Below, one piece after another: positions 1 to 10,445 of a stretch of DNA of 64,000 nucleotides. Source of the DNA: Zygnema cylindricum. Lineage: Eukaryota > Streptophyta > Zygnematophyceae > Zygnematales > Zygnemataceae. The position numbers and the translations under genes are program-made. Where the stretch lies: NCBI GenBank assembly GCA_037447655.1, contig JBBHKE010002503.1, positions 239,102 to 303,101 on the forward strand, read 5' to 3'. The notes below the pieces were generated by a model that saw nothing but the letters and a program-made list of their open reading frames with translations, had not been told where the DNA came from and ran no database searches. The stretch's first letter is position 1. The number at the start of each line of letters is the position of its first letter.

Positions 1-590
1 ATCACACATTTTAATTAACATCCCACTTTTTATAAATCCGAGCAAGTATTTTATCCACCTCATCCGTTTTCCATCCAAACAAAATTTGATTTCCCTCTTG
101 TAGTTCAAACAACCAACCCCATCTCCAATTTGCAAGACACACGAAGATGCTAACCCTTTTACATACACACTTTCATAAATGACATCACTCCCATTAGTGA
201 TGTCAATTCCAATACCCGCCAAATTTTCCCAAAAAACAAGTGTCCCCACTAAGTTCCTCATAAAATCTACATCTTTCAAACTCATATTTTTATCCATGAT
301 ATTTACCCCATTTTCTGAACTTTCCTCACTCTCTCCCATAGAATTGTTTCCACTATCACTTTCAATTTTTATACCCAAAAAATATTTCTCCTTCCTAAAC
401 TTTTAATCAAATATTCCTCTTCTCCCCTATCTTTTAGAGCCCCCCCTAGATTTGCTTCCCCCCTTTCCTCGAAATTCGTTGAAGTCTCCCTTTCCGACCA
501 GTTTTCCGTTTCCAAAATATCTATGATTTTATTCTCATTATTTTTATTTTTCCCTTTTTCAATTATCGATCGTAGATATGACTTTCTCAT
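1..590 (-). pseudogene. Copia-0 relic: degenerate copia pol-like fragment
   Basis: Read on the minus strand, roughly positions 235-60 show the spacing of a copia RNase H start: an I-T-x-G-S-D stretch, then S-S-x-V-L-x-I-G-D-G. Intact copias nearby read I-T-T-W-S-D and S-G-Y-V-L-x-x-G-N-G at the same places. The upstream part (590-370) is rich in Lys, Glu and Asn and matches nothing I recognise. The segment abuts the target-site duplication of Copia-1, and the piece on the far side (4925 onward) is a minus-strand copia gag. Both are therefore probably one old element split by Copia-1. The match is weak and rests on spacing and a few residues. Confidence 0.35.
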
Positions 591-1476
591 TGTTGTAAAG
601 AGGTGATTAGTAGTTCACTTTTCTATTTTATTTATACTTAAAGAGAGAGAGAGTGAGGATCAAAGGCATGCCATGGCTGCTTCCATATTTAGAAATGTGG
701 CAGATTTTGAAGTAGAGGATATTTTACCAAAACTTTACCTATGTCCGGATTTGAACCTAGGTCTGTCGTTCACTATGTAGTCGTCATCTTTATCCACTAA
801 GGCATTATTGAAACGATATTCGTGACGGATTTCAAAGATATATAAACATTAACCCAACGGCTAATTAACACCAAACTAACGAAGAGGAACAATTCATGCA
901 CGTATGGGAATTTGAACCGTGTAAAATATGTTTTGATCGGACGACCAACATTGTAGCCGCCACATGAAGCGAGCATTTTGCGGCATTCGAAGATTGAGTC
1001 ACTTGGTGCCACGTGGCGCCACATTATTTGATACCGGAGAAGGTGGGAGGAGGAACCATGACTCTCGATTTGAGAGGCGTCACCTTGTAAACCATATCGT
1101 ACAATAGAAGTACAATAAATACATCGCCCATTGTACCTTCTTATACTATATAGTGTTCCTATTGAATTAGGGTTTAGTAGTAGGTAGTCGTGAGTAGGCA
1201 GACCAAGAATTAGTGATAGGTACCTCTCTCTAAAAGAGCTTGTAACTATAAAGGTCATCTTTGACCTACCATAACTTACTTCTCAGGGGAGCAAATTCAG
1301 TGTTTCTTTATGCGTTTGGCTCAGGGAAGTCGGGTCCTCACACGGGTGAGGGTAGTAAAAATATTTGTATGCATGGGTGGCACTTACTCAGTGGGAAAGT
1401 GAAAGGGGCAAATAATATCATAGAGGCTTTATATAGGTTGCCCATTGAATCGGCCAATGTAGACCACAAAAATGCA
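591..1476 (+). repeat. 5' LTR of Copia-1
   Basis: This 886-bp LTR starts TGTTG and ends GCA directly before the primer-binding site. Most of it, from about 640 on, aligns by eye with the solo LTR at 61076-62315 read on the minus strand, including the shared block GTGCCACGTGGCGCCAC. Antisense to the LTR, at 747-757, lies a perfect Pol III B-box (GGTTCAAATCC on the minus strand) with an A-box-like TAGTGGATAAAG upstream of it. Confidence 0.8.
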
Positions 1477-2611
1477 GGTTATGAGCCCACCCTCTAGGGT
1501 GTCCATGTTTGATGGATCAAACTTTCTTTATTCGGAAATGATGATGGAGGGGGAACTTTTTGAGAAGCATCTATGGGGCATAGTTTTTGGAAAAATCCGT
1601 TGTCCACCTCCACCTGGGTTTGGAGGAACACGCTTCTGTGGCATCTCCACCACCTCAGCAAACATAACAGCTGCCACCATTACCAATGACGATGACGAGG
1701 AAGGGGAGGAGATTGTCATAGAAGGAGAAAAGGGAGGAGTTGCACCTCGAGTGACACCCTTGCAAAAGACATAATCCGCAACAGCACCACCAGCAACGGT
1801 GACAGTGGGTTAGACTGAGCAGTCAGAATATAAAAAGTGGAACAATAAATACAAGGTTGCTAAACTCTTAATTCTCAAAAGTGTAGTGAAGGGTATTGTT
1901 ATTTTCTTTATGCATGTCAAGTCTTCATCTCAGATTTGGATATCACTTGTTAACAAGTATAAAAGTGGATCTTTGCAGCAACAACAGCTGGCAGAAAACA
2001 AGATTGCAGTCTGTACTTATAAGGGAGGAACCATGAACAATTATTGCAATGATATAAGAGCATTATTTGGGGAGCTAGAGAGTGCAGGTAACTCATGGTC
2101 TGGGAAACAAAGAGTAAACACCTTGATGATGAAGTTATCTGAAGAGTAGGAGAATATCATTAACCGGTTGCAGGATATAGGAAATAGTAATTTGAACTGG
2201 GATGATACGGTGGGAATCATTTTAGTAAAAGAAAGCACCATAGAACTTAGGAGAGGGAGTCCAAGTGTTCAAGCATTGGCTGCAGGATTTGATTGGCAAC
2301 AACGTGAGGAGGAGAAAGGGAAAGATCCTTATCGAAACTTTGGAGGAAGAGGACAAGGAGGTGGCAGATTTGATGGACAGGGGAGATGAACTCCTTAAGG
2401 AGGACTATGCCATTTTTGCAAAAAACCAGGACACTATATGGCACATTGTGTCAAACTTGCAGATCTCCTATTGAAAGATGGACAAGGACCTTTAAGAGAT
2501 GGAGGAAAGAAAAACGCCTTATTGACTCAAGTTCGCGATAATGAAGAGGAGGATGCGACCGAACCGGAAGAAGAGCTAGAGGAGCTTCTTCTTAATCCAA
2601 ACATCACTTAG
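1472..2611 (+). pseudogene. Copia-1 gag (nucleocapsid), broken
   Basis: Gag forms the virus-like particle that packages the element's RNA. The frame opens at an ATG in the last bases of the LTR and reads through the primer-binding site as V-M-S-P-P, the family's usual Gag start. Blocks typical of the copia gag domain follow at 1886-2240. A CCHC zinc knuckle of form C-x2-C-x4-H-x4-C sits at about 2408-2449 (CHFCKKPGHYMAHC), and an acidic stretch follows. Stops near 1772, 2147 and 2386, plus frame changes, break the frame. It is an unmistakable copia gag but cannot be translated as one protein. Confidence 0.75.
1477..1491 (+). other. half-tRNA primer-binding site of Copia-1
   Basis: GGTTATGAGCCCACC follows the LTR end immediately. 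Apart from one G-to-A change it is the reverse complement of the anticodon stem-loop of plant initiator tRNA-Met (GGUGGGCCCAUAACC). This is the half-tRNA type of primer site known from Drosophila copia and yeast Ty5. The ATG inside it is in the gag frame. Confidence 0.75.
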
Positions 2612-4003
2612 AAGCATGCCGATATTCCATGGAGAAAAAAGTGTGCTTTCCGAGGTAAGAGGGATCCACCAGAGGATGGGTGGATCATAGACATAGGAGG
2701 CTCAATGCATATGTGCAAGGATAAGAGGTGGATTACTAAACTGAGGAAGATCCCAACATTTGAGATAGAGTACGGAGATGGTAGAGTAGAAACCACTAGT
2801 ATCGTCGGTTCTGTTGACTTAAAGGTTCTAGTTGATAGAAAAGCCTCAATTGTAACTCTCTCATATGTTCTTTACATTCCACAACTTGGCAAAAACCTAG
2901 TCTCTACAGCTGTCCTAGATGAAAAGGAGTTTGAAACAAGAACTAAGAATGGAATTTTCACAACGAGTTTTGATAATGAGGTCTATTTCATAGTTGAGAA
3001 GGGTAGTCAAAGAATGTTCAGAAGTGTACTCTGTAATGAAAAGAGTGTTCTTTACTCGTGTATAAGTGATATGATGCTTTGGCAAAAAGGGTTGGGGCAT
3101 GTGCATCTAGATAAATTAAAAAAAATGAAGAAAAAGGGAATAGTGGATGGTATTACCTTTGAGGATAATGGGAGCTCAGATGACTGCAGCGGATGTGCTC
3201 AAGGGAAGATTCATAGACTTCCATTCCCAAAGGCAACCACTTTTAGGATAGAGAAAATATTGGATCTAACTCACATTGATGTTTGGGGACTTGCTAGGTA
3301 TACTTCACATGGAGGGAAGAGATGTATGTTAACCATCACAGATTATTGGTCTAGATACACTAAGGTATACTTCCTCAAACATAAGTCAGAGGTATTGAAG
3401 TGTTTGAAAGAATACAAAGTAAGGAGTGAAAAATTACATGAAACCTCAATAAAAGAGATAAGAAGTGATAATGGGAAAGAATACACCTCGAGGGAATTTG
3501 AGGAATTTCTTAAAAAAGAAGGAATTCATCATGAGAAAACTGTTCGTTATAATCCTGAACAAAATGGAGTAGCAGACAGAGTTAACAGAACTTTAGGGGA
3601 TATGTCCAGAAGTATGTTAACTGATAAGAGGATATGATTGCAATTTTTGGCTGAGTCAATGAATTATGCTAACAATATCAAAAATAGAGTCATACTTTCA
3701 GCAAATAAAGAGGAAACTCCATAGGAGAGGTGGGCAGGAAGAAAGCCAGATTTGTCTAGTTTCAGAGTGTTTGGAAGTCAAGTCTACAACTTGGATTTCG
3801 ATAAGACTAAATGGAAACTTGAGGGAAGAGAGAAACCACGATATCTTGTAGGATATGATGAGAGCACAAAAGAATATCGAGTGTATGACTTGAAAAATAG
3901 AGATATCATTTTGGTAAAACACATAGTGGTGATGAATGAAGAGAAGTCCATTGATCCATTCAAATATAATAAGGAAGTCGAAATCAGATTTGAACCGGAT
4001 TAA
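2612..4003 (+). pseudogene. Copia-1 protease and integrase, broken
   Basis: The protease motif, normally D-S-G-A, reads D-I-G-G (about 2690). The integrase zinc region (H-x3-5-H...C-x2-C) appears around 3080-3195, ending C-S-G-C-A-Q-G-K. The catalytic core shows H-I-D-V-W-G and R-S-D-N-G for the two aspartates. The catalytic glutamate, expected in G-V-V-E-R-F-N, reads G-V-A-D-R-V-N, an E-to-D change. A TGA ends the long frame at 3635, and the C-terminal part (F-G-S-Q-V-Y...L-V-G-Y-D) continues in another frame at 3752-4003. The integrase is judged inactive from the stops and substitutions. Confidence 0.8.
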
Positions 4004-4690
4004 TTTTCTGACCTTGATTTTGGAAATGAAAAAAAAAAGGGGAAAAAGAAAAATTTACAGGTTTACCTAAGGAGAAGGAGGAAAGAACAACAACCGAGGT
4101 AACACCACAATATGAAGTGGAAACCGATTAGGAGCTTGATGAGGCACCGGAATTGAAAAATATGGGAGTTGAAGATATTGCGAAACACAACCCGAGGATG
4201 CCTTCAACACTGGCGTCAGATTTTGAAGGAGGACGAAGAAGTAGTAAACAACTTCAAGAACGACAAACAAACAACACAAAGATGTCACATCCAAATGAAC
4301 CTCAAACATACTTAGAGGCCATAAATACCCCAGAAAGTAGCCGGTGGATCACGGCTAGAAATTAAGAAATGACCTCCATCATGGAAGAAAATACATGGGA
4401 GTTGGTAGATTGTCCCCCTGACAGAAAACCAATTAGGTGTAAGTGGGTTTTTAAGCTTAAACTAAACCCAGATAATACCATTGAAAGATACAAAGCTACG
4501 TTGGTTGCTAAAGGTTATACTCAGAAAGAAGGAATAGACTATGAAGAAACCTTTGCACCCGTAATCAGATTCCCTTGTATCAGAATTCTTTTAAGTTTAG
4601 CCGCAGCAGAGGATATAGAAATACACCAGATGGATATAAAGACCGCCTTCCTACACGGAGAGTTAGAAGAAGAAATTTACATGAAGTAAC
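4004..4690 (+). pseudogene. Copia-1 reverse transcriptase, N-terminal part only
   Basis: After a low-complexity Glu/Lys-rich spacer, 4369-4686 encodes the conserved copia RT entry block: [32 protein letters not shown], and the [12 protein letters not shown] segment holding the first catalytic Asp. The frame ends at 4687-4689 where the sequence switches to LTR, so the Y-V-D-D active site and RNase H are absent. The stop is a product of the deletion junction. Confidence 0.85.
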
Positions 4691-4919
4691 AAGAAGGTCA
4701 TCTTTGACCAGCCATAACTTACTGCTCAAGGGAGCAAACTCAGTGATTCTTTTTGTGTTTGGCTCAGGGGAGTCCGGTCTTCATAGGGGTGAGGGTTGTC
4801 AGAATATTTGTGTGCCTCGGTGGCACTTACTTAGTGGGAAAATGAATGGGGCAAATATTATCCTAGAGGCTTTACATAAGATGTCCATTTTGTGGGTCAA
4901 TGGAAACCACAAAACTACA
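4691..4919 (+). repeat. 3' LTR remnant of Copia-1
   Basis: This ~230-bp segment matches the end of the 5' LTR from the AAGGTCATCTTTGACC block to the terminal CA and is followed by the CTCAT target-site duplication. The first two thirds of the LTR were lost together with the end of pol. The junction sits in a short shared stretch resembling TAAC...AAGGTCATC. Confidence 0.8.
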
Positions 4920-4924
4920 CTCAT

Positions 4925-5718
4925 TTCTAAGTCATACACGTTACACTTCTAGACATCCTCAAATACCTCATCTCTCTTTACTTCCCTTATACCTCCAAAA
5001 ACACACTGTTGCTTTCGTGGAATTTTTGTGTGTTTTTCTCTCTTCCCCATTTTACTGATATGAAGAAGCTCTTGAATATCTTCATCTTTTTTCTCCTCTT
5101 CCCCTTCTTCTTCCTAATCCACATTCCAACTTTTAAGTTCTTCTAAACAAGAGCATTCCTCCATATAGCGGCCCGGTCCCGTACAAAAGAAGCAAACCCT
5201 CTTTTTCAGAGCTCCCCTTTCTTTTCCTCTCCCTGTTTTTCCACCAAAGTTTCGATAAGGTTTACCTTTGTCTTTCTTTCTATCATCACGCCTCCGCTAG
5301 TCAACATCATTCCTCTCATCACGCTTCCGCCCGTTACCACCATTCCTCTCATTTCGCTTCCGCCAGTCACCACTAGCTGTCAGTACATTCACATTGTCAC
5401 TGTTATTCTAGAACCACAGTAGCAAGAGGAGAGCCAACATCAGTAGTAGTGGAAGGAGACATCTAAAACAGAAGCTATCAAGCACCCTACTCGACAGCCA
5501 ACTTTATAACGTAATAGAATGCAACTCAATGATCTATACAGACTCAAATTTTGCATAACAATAGTAAACACAGTGTAGAATCACTCCTCAAAGAATAAAC
5601 TCAATTGATCTAGTAAGCCATAAGATATTCACACTGCAGATTCACAAAAACTGCCTTAGTTGTTTATTATCCCAAGACATCGATAATCACAATTTGTCAA
5701 AGTCCTAAACTATATACT
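4925..5718 (-). pseudogene. Copia-0 relic: gag with damaged zinc knuckle
   Basis: On the minus strand, about 5420-5050 encodes a copia gag C-terminus. It has an Arg/Asn/Gly-rich run, then Y-R-N-F-G-G-K, then a zinc knuckle CFFCTGPGRYMEEC in which the histidine has become arginine, then a long acidic tail. The same order is seen in Copia-1 gag (Y-R-N-F-G-G, CCHC, acidic). From 5440 to 5718 I see no coding similarity. It continues Copia-0 across the Copia-1 insertion. Confidence 0.5.
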
Positions 5719-6708
5719 TGTTAAAATTAAAGGTATTTTCTTGGTTATTTAATTGAGTTAAATAGGAGCAGGAAAAAGCGAAGGCAGCTTGCTTCTAGCT
5801 TCTCTCTCTAGACTTCATACTTGTCGTAGTCATTGAAGGCTGGAGAAGAAGCTAGAGATATGGCTGCCTATGCTTCTTTTAGAGTCAAGAGGCAGATCCT
5901 TGGTAAACTTACCAAAAGGATTGACGGACCCAAGACTTGATCGTGGTACCTACCGTTCGTCAAAGTAGCCGTTAGTCTTACCCTGTAGTCTAAGACCAGT
6001 GCTAAAGTATATAGGGTACGATAGCTACTTAAAGATGACGAAATAGAGAAGTTCAGTTTACTGACAAACGGACCACAATCACACAAACACGGTTAAAATA
6101 GAATTACACCGAAAAATACTGATTGTATTTTAACGGCTATAAATTACGGCCGACACCAATCTAACAGCGGAGAAAGAAGCCGGGAACGCAAAATGGTCAA
6201 TTTGGCGGTTTGCGGTCATAGCCATAACGGGTGACACGTGGCAGCAAGACATTGGATGACGACATCTTTGGAACATACTATGGCGAACCCGGATATGGCG
6301 GACGTTGGTTTTTTGGCCATGTCGTACAATGGCCGTACAAAAAGTACTCCGGACCAAGTTTTTTTCTGTACTGTACACTCAACTGATTGGCTCTATACAT
6401 CAGTAGGAGAGGGTTTAGAGAGGGGTTAAGGACTGAGATAAATAGAGGCAGCCGCCTCTATCCAAGAGAGCATTTATATAAAAAGGTCATATTTGACCAT
6501 TGATAATTAACTGCTCAAGGGAGCAATTTCAACGATTTTTTTTGTGAGAAACTCAGGGGAGTTAGCTCTTCCAAGGGGTGGAGTTTGGTTAGTCTGTATT
6601 CTGTCAGTGTGTGAGCAATATTCAGACTAAGATCGAAGAACTGAGGTTATTATAGAGGCTTATAGCAAGCTGCCTAATCTGAGTACCAATGGAGGTCTCA
6701 GAGTTACA
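5719..6708 (+). repeat. 5' LTR of Copia-2
   Basis: This 990-bp LTR runs from TGTTAAAATT to GAGTTACA and is followed by the primer-binding site. It aligns end to end by eye with 27445-28432 and, less closely, with both Copia-3 LTRs. It contains the inverted form of the T-arm-like hairpin described for the Copia-3 LTR. Confidence 0.85.
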
Positions 6709-6723
6709 GGTTATGGGCCCACC
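6709..6723 (+). other. half-tRNA primer-binding site of Copia-2
   Basis: GGTTATGGGCCCACC is an exact 15-nt complement of the initiator tRNA-Met anticodon stem-loop and lies directly after the LTR. Its ATG is complementary to the CAU anticodon and is in frame with the gag start P-P-T-R-V-P. Confidence 0.85.
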
Positions 6724-7869
6724 CACTAGGGTGCCTATATTCAATGGGACTGGGTTCATCTACAAGGGGAGTATGATGATGGGAGCCCTATGTGAGAAAA
6801 GATTTTGGGGAATAGTGAGTGGGCGAGTAAAACGCAATCCGGTCTTGCTATTCCTCTAGGGTTTGGAGGAAGCAAAATTTTGGTAGGAAACCAGATCCAC
6901 CGTCATAAGAGGACTCAAAAGACCGAGAAAGCATCGTGATAGAAAAGGTGAAAGAAAAAGAGATAACCACACCTATAACATCCGGATCTGCTTTCATGTC
7001 TCCTATTCCGAGGAATAAGATTAATGACTTCGATACCTGGGACTACAACAACATGGCGGCCAAACATTTTGTTCTCCGTCATCTCACAGAAGGACTCACA
7101 GGTCCTCATTTGCAGGTGGAAAGGGCATTCGATCTATGGGATGCGCTTATAGAGATGTACCAAAACAGTACTATTCAAGAACAAAAGCTAGCAGATCAAA
7201 GGATCAATAGATATATTCACAAAGGAGAGAAGATGCTCGATTTCTGCAATGAGCTGGCTATACTCTTCATGGAGCTAGAGTGTGCCGGAAAAGTTGAAAC
7301 CGAGAAGACAAAGGTACACTGCATATTCATGAAACTACCCGATGAGTATGAGAACATTGTGAACCGGGTACAAGATCTGCTGGACTCTACATGGATATGG
7401 AATTCGGTAGTTGGTATGATTCTTGTCCGATAGAATACAATCGAATTTCGGAGGGGAGTTAAGAATGGACAGCCTTGGCGGCCGGAGCAAGTTGGAGAAA
7501 CAAAGATTCACGGAACCCCTTGGAAGTCATAAAAGGGAAGACATGAAAAATCAATCCGATGAGTCCGCAACAAGGGGACGAAAGGGGCTTTGTTATTTTT
7601 GCAAGAAACCCAGGCATTACATGGCAGAATGTACCAAACTGACCGACCTCCGCATAAAGGAGGGAAAGACGGGGGGTCAGCCACGAGGGAAGTAAAAAGA
7701 ACTTGTCACATAGGTACTCGAAGAGGAATCCGATGAGGAGGACAAGGAACATCTTTAGGATGAGGAGTTGGAGGCAAAGACAAAAGTCAAAATTCCACGA
7801 AAGCATAAATGTGCTTTCAATGGACTGAAAGGTGAAAGAGGCTGTATTGTGGATTTATGTGCCTCCATG
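6712..7869 (+). pseudogene. Copia-2 gag and protease start, broken
   Basis: Gag begins V-M-G-P-P at the primer site. Its main body is open at 6936-7433 and contains the gag blocks L-W-D-A-L, Q-K-L-A-D-Q-R-I-N and L-P-D-E-Y-E-N-I-V. The knuckle CYFCKKPRHYMAEC lies at about 7592-7633, in a different frame from the body, followed by an acidic tail. The protease motif reads D-L-C-A in place of D-S-G-A at about 7851. The frame is then cut by Copia-3, which inserted at CCATG (7865-7869) within the codons for S-M-H-M. Confidence 0.8.
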
Positions 7870-8853
7870 TGTAACTCTGAGACCTCCATTGGTACTCAAA
7901 GCAGGCAACTTACTAGAAGCCTCTAGGATGACCTCAACCCCTTTGTCTTTGTACAAGTATAGCTGACACCCAGACAGTATACAGACTGACCAAAGTACAC
8001 TCCTTGGAAGAGCTGACTCCCCCGAGTCTACCACAAAAAGAATCCTTGAATTTGCTCCCCTGAGCAGTTAATTATCAATGGTCAAAGATGACCCTTTAAT
8101 ACAAGAGCTCTCTGAGAGAGAGGCGGATACCTCTAATTTTCTAAGTCATAAACCCCTCTCTAAACCCTCTCTTACTGATGTACGGAGCCAATTAATTGAG
8201 TGTGCAGTACAGAAAGGTACTTGGTCTGACGTACTTTCTATACGACAATTGTACGACGTGGCCAGAAAAACAACTCCTGCCATATACGGGTTCGCCATAG
8301 TTTGTCCTGGAGATGCCATCATCTAATGACATGCTGCCACGTGTCACCCGTTGTGGTTATGACCGCAAACCGCCAAATTGACCATTTTGCGGTGCCGGCT
8401 TCTTTCTCCGTCGTTAGATTGATGTCGGCGTTAATTTATAGCCGTAAAAATACAAGTAGTACATTTCAAGTGTAATTCTATTTTAACTATGTCTGTGTGA
8501 TTGTGGTGCGTTGTCAGTAAATCGAACTTAACTATTTCGTCATGTTTAAGTAGCTATTGTACCCTATATACTTCAGCAATGGTCTTAGACTACAGGGTAC
8601 GACTAACGACTTCTTTGACGGATGGTAGGTACCAGGATCAAATCCTGGGTCCATCAATTTTTTTGGTAAGTTTACCAAGGATCTGCCTTCTAACACTAGA
8701 AGGAGCATAGGCAGCCATGGCTCTAGCTTCCTCTCGAGCCTTCAGTAACTACGACAAGTATGGGGGCTAGAGAGAGAAGCTAGAAGCAGGCTGCCTCTGC
8801 TTTATCTTGCTCCTATTTAAATCATTTCAATAACCTAGAAAATACCTTTAATT
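7870..8853 (-). repeat. 3' LTR of Copia-3
   Basis: This LTR matches 13219-14210 by eye. At its pol-side end the expected TTTCAACACTCCCC junction is reduced to TTCCC, so about 8 bp covering the LTR's TGTTGA and part of the polypurine tract are missing. On the plus strand, 8632-8648 forms a 5-bp/7-nt T-arm-like hairpin (CCAGG-ATCAAAT-CCTGG). Confidence 0.85.
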
Positions 8854-8863
8854 CCCTTATTTT

Positions 8864-10445
8864 CTAGTCACTTTTAACTTTAAGTCCACATCTCTCTCTG
8901 CAAAAAATTAATTTAGGAGAAGGTACAGGCTTAGTCATCATGTCTGCCACCATCTCACTGTCTGGTCTGTATTCTAGACTTATTATTTTGTTCTCCACCT
9001 TTTCGCTAACAAAGCTAAGTCTGATGTCCATGTGTTTTGCTTTAAAATGATGCTTGGGATTAGCAACAATTGCAATTGATGCTTGATTATCACAAAATAT
9101 TTTCTGAATTCCACTCTTAAGATGCCCAAATTCACCAAGCAAGGATTTGGCCCACATCAATTCCTTCACACGTGAGCAAGATGCCATATACTCTTCCTCC
9201 ATGGTAGACTGAGCAATGACCTTTTGCTGCTTACTGCTCCAGCAACAAGCACCATTCCCCACATACAACACATATCCAGATGTACATCTTCTCATCGGAG
9301 CATCCCCATAACTGGCATCACTCCAAGTGGTGATGTCAGTGTTTTCCCCACCCAGATGCAGCCATAGATCCCTAGTTCCTATGAGATATATGAGGACCCT
9401 TTTTGCTGCTTCCCAATCTCTTTTGGTAGGAGCATTCAGACTCCTACTTAGCACTCCTACAGCTGCTGCCAAATCCGGTTTGGTACAATTCATAAAATAT
9501 ATCAGACTGCCCACTACCTGTCTGTATGGAATAGTCTGCATAAACTTCTTTTTTTTCTGGACTTAGTTCATCATTTAGACTTAGGTTGTCGGCTTCCTCA
9601 CTCCCCTCACTTCCTTTCTTTAGACCCATGGGAGTCGTGCAACTGTTGGTTTTTTTTCATCTGATATTTTTCCAGCATGTTTCCAATTGCCTCTTTCTGA
9701 GTTAGTCTAATTATCTTTTTTTTCCTATCTCTCTCTACTTATATTCCCAAAATATATCTAGCCTCTCCCATATCTTTCATTTCGAATCTTCCCTTTATAT
9801 CTGTTTTTAGTTTGTTAATTTTCTTTAATGACTTACTTAGAACAAGAAGATCATCGATGTAAATTGCAATAAAGATGACACTTTCCTCATCTTCAAAAAC
9901 ATAAATTGAATGGTCTGAGCTGATGCAAAAGTATCACAGACTGGTAAGGAACTCATCAAGTTTTTTGCTCCATTGTCTGGGCGCCTGTTTCAAACCTTAA
10001 ATGGATTTGATCAGCCGACATACCTTACTTTCCTCTCCTTGTTCCACGAATCCTTCCGGCTGTCGCATGAAGATCTCCTCCTCTAGTTCTCCATGTAGGA
10101 ACGCTATCTTTATGTCCATCTGGTGTACTTCCATGTCTTCTACAGCTGCCAGACTGAGAAGTATTCGGACCGAGGGAAAATCTGCAAACGGAGCGAAGGT
10201 TTCTTCGTAGTCTATTCCCTCTTTCTGAGTAAAACCTTTTGCCACTAACCGAGCCTTTTACCGCTCAATTATATTGTCAGCATTCAGTTTTAGTTTGAAA
10301 ACCCACTTACATCGAATTTGTTTTCTATCGGGTGGATAGTCCACCAGCTCCCATGTATCAGCCGCCATGATTGAAACCATTTCTTCACTGATGGCCGTCT
10401 TCCACCGGTTCTTTTCCGGACACTTCATTGCCTCTTCATATGTTT
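8864..10445 (-). pseudogene. Copia-3 reverse transcriptase and RNase H, broken
   Basis: RT copies the element RNA, and RNase H removes the RNA strand. The RT entry block ([19 protein letters not shown]...H-Q-M-D-I-K) lies at about 10260-10090. The active site reads A-I-Y-I-D-D-L-L-V at about 9870-9840. RNase H is one open frame, 9541-8864, with D-I-T-T-W-S-D-A-S-Y-G-D, S-T-M-E-E-E-Y-M-A and D-N-Q-A-S-I-A-I-V-A-N-P-K-H-H. RT is broken by stops near 9997 and between 9600 and 9800. RNase H looks intact by motif. Confidence 0.85.

Larger units (their letters stand above)
591..4919 (+). mobile_element. Copia-1: Ty1/copia retrotransposon with a large 3' deletion
   Basis: The element runs from an LTR start TGTTG at 591 to an LTR end ACTACA at 4919. 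It is flanked by a perfect 5-bp target-site duplication, CTCAT, at 586-590 and 4920-4924. The order is LTR, primer-binding site, gag, protease, integrase and the first part of reverse transcriptase, then an abrupt jump at about 4690 into the last ~230 bp of the LTR. Reverse transcriptase after the E-E-E-I-Y-M-K block, RNase H and most of the 3' LTR are missing. The order protease-integrase-RT identifies Ty1/copia. It lies inside Copia-0. Confidence 0.85.
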
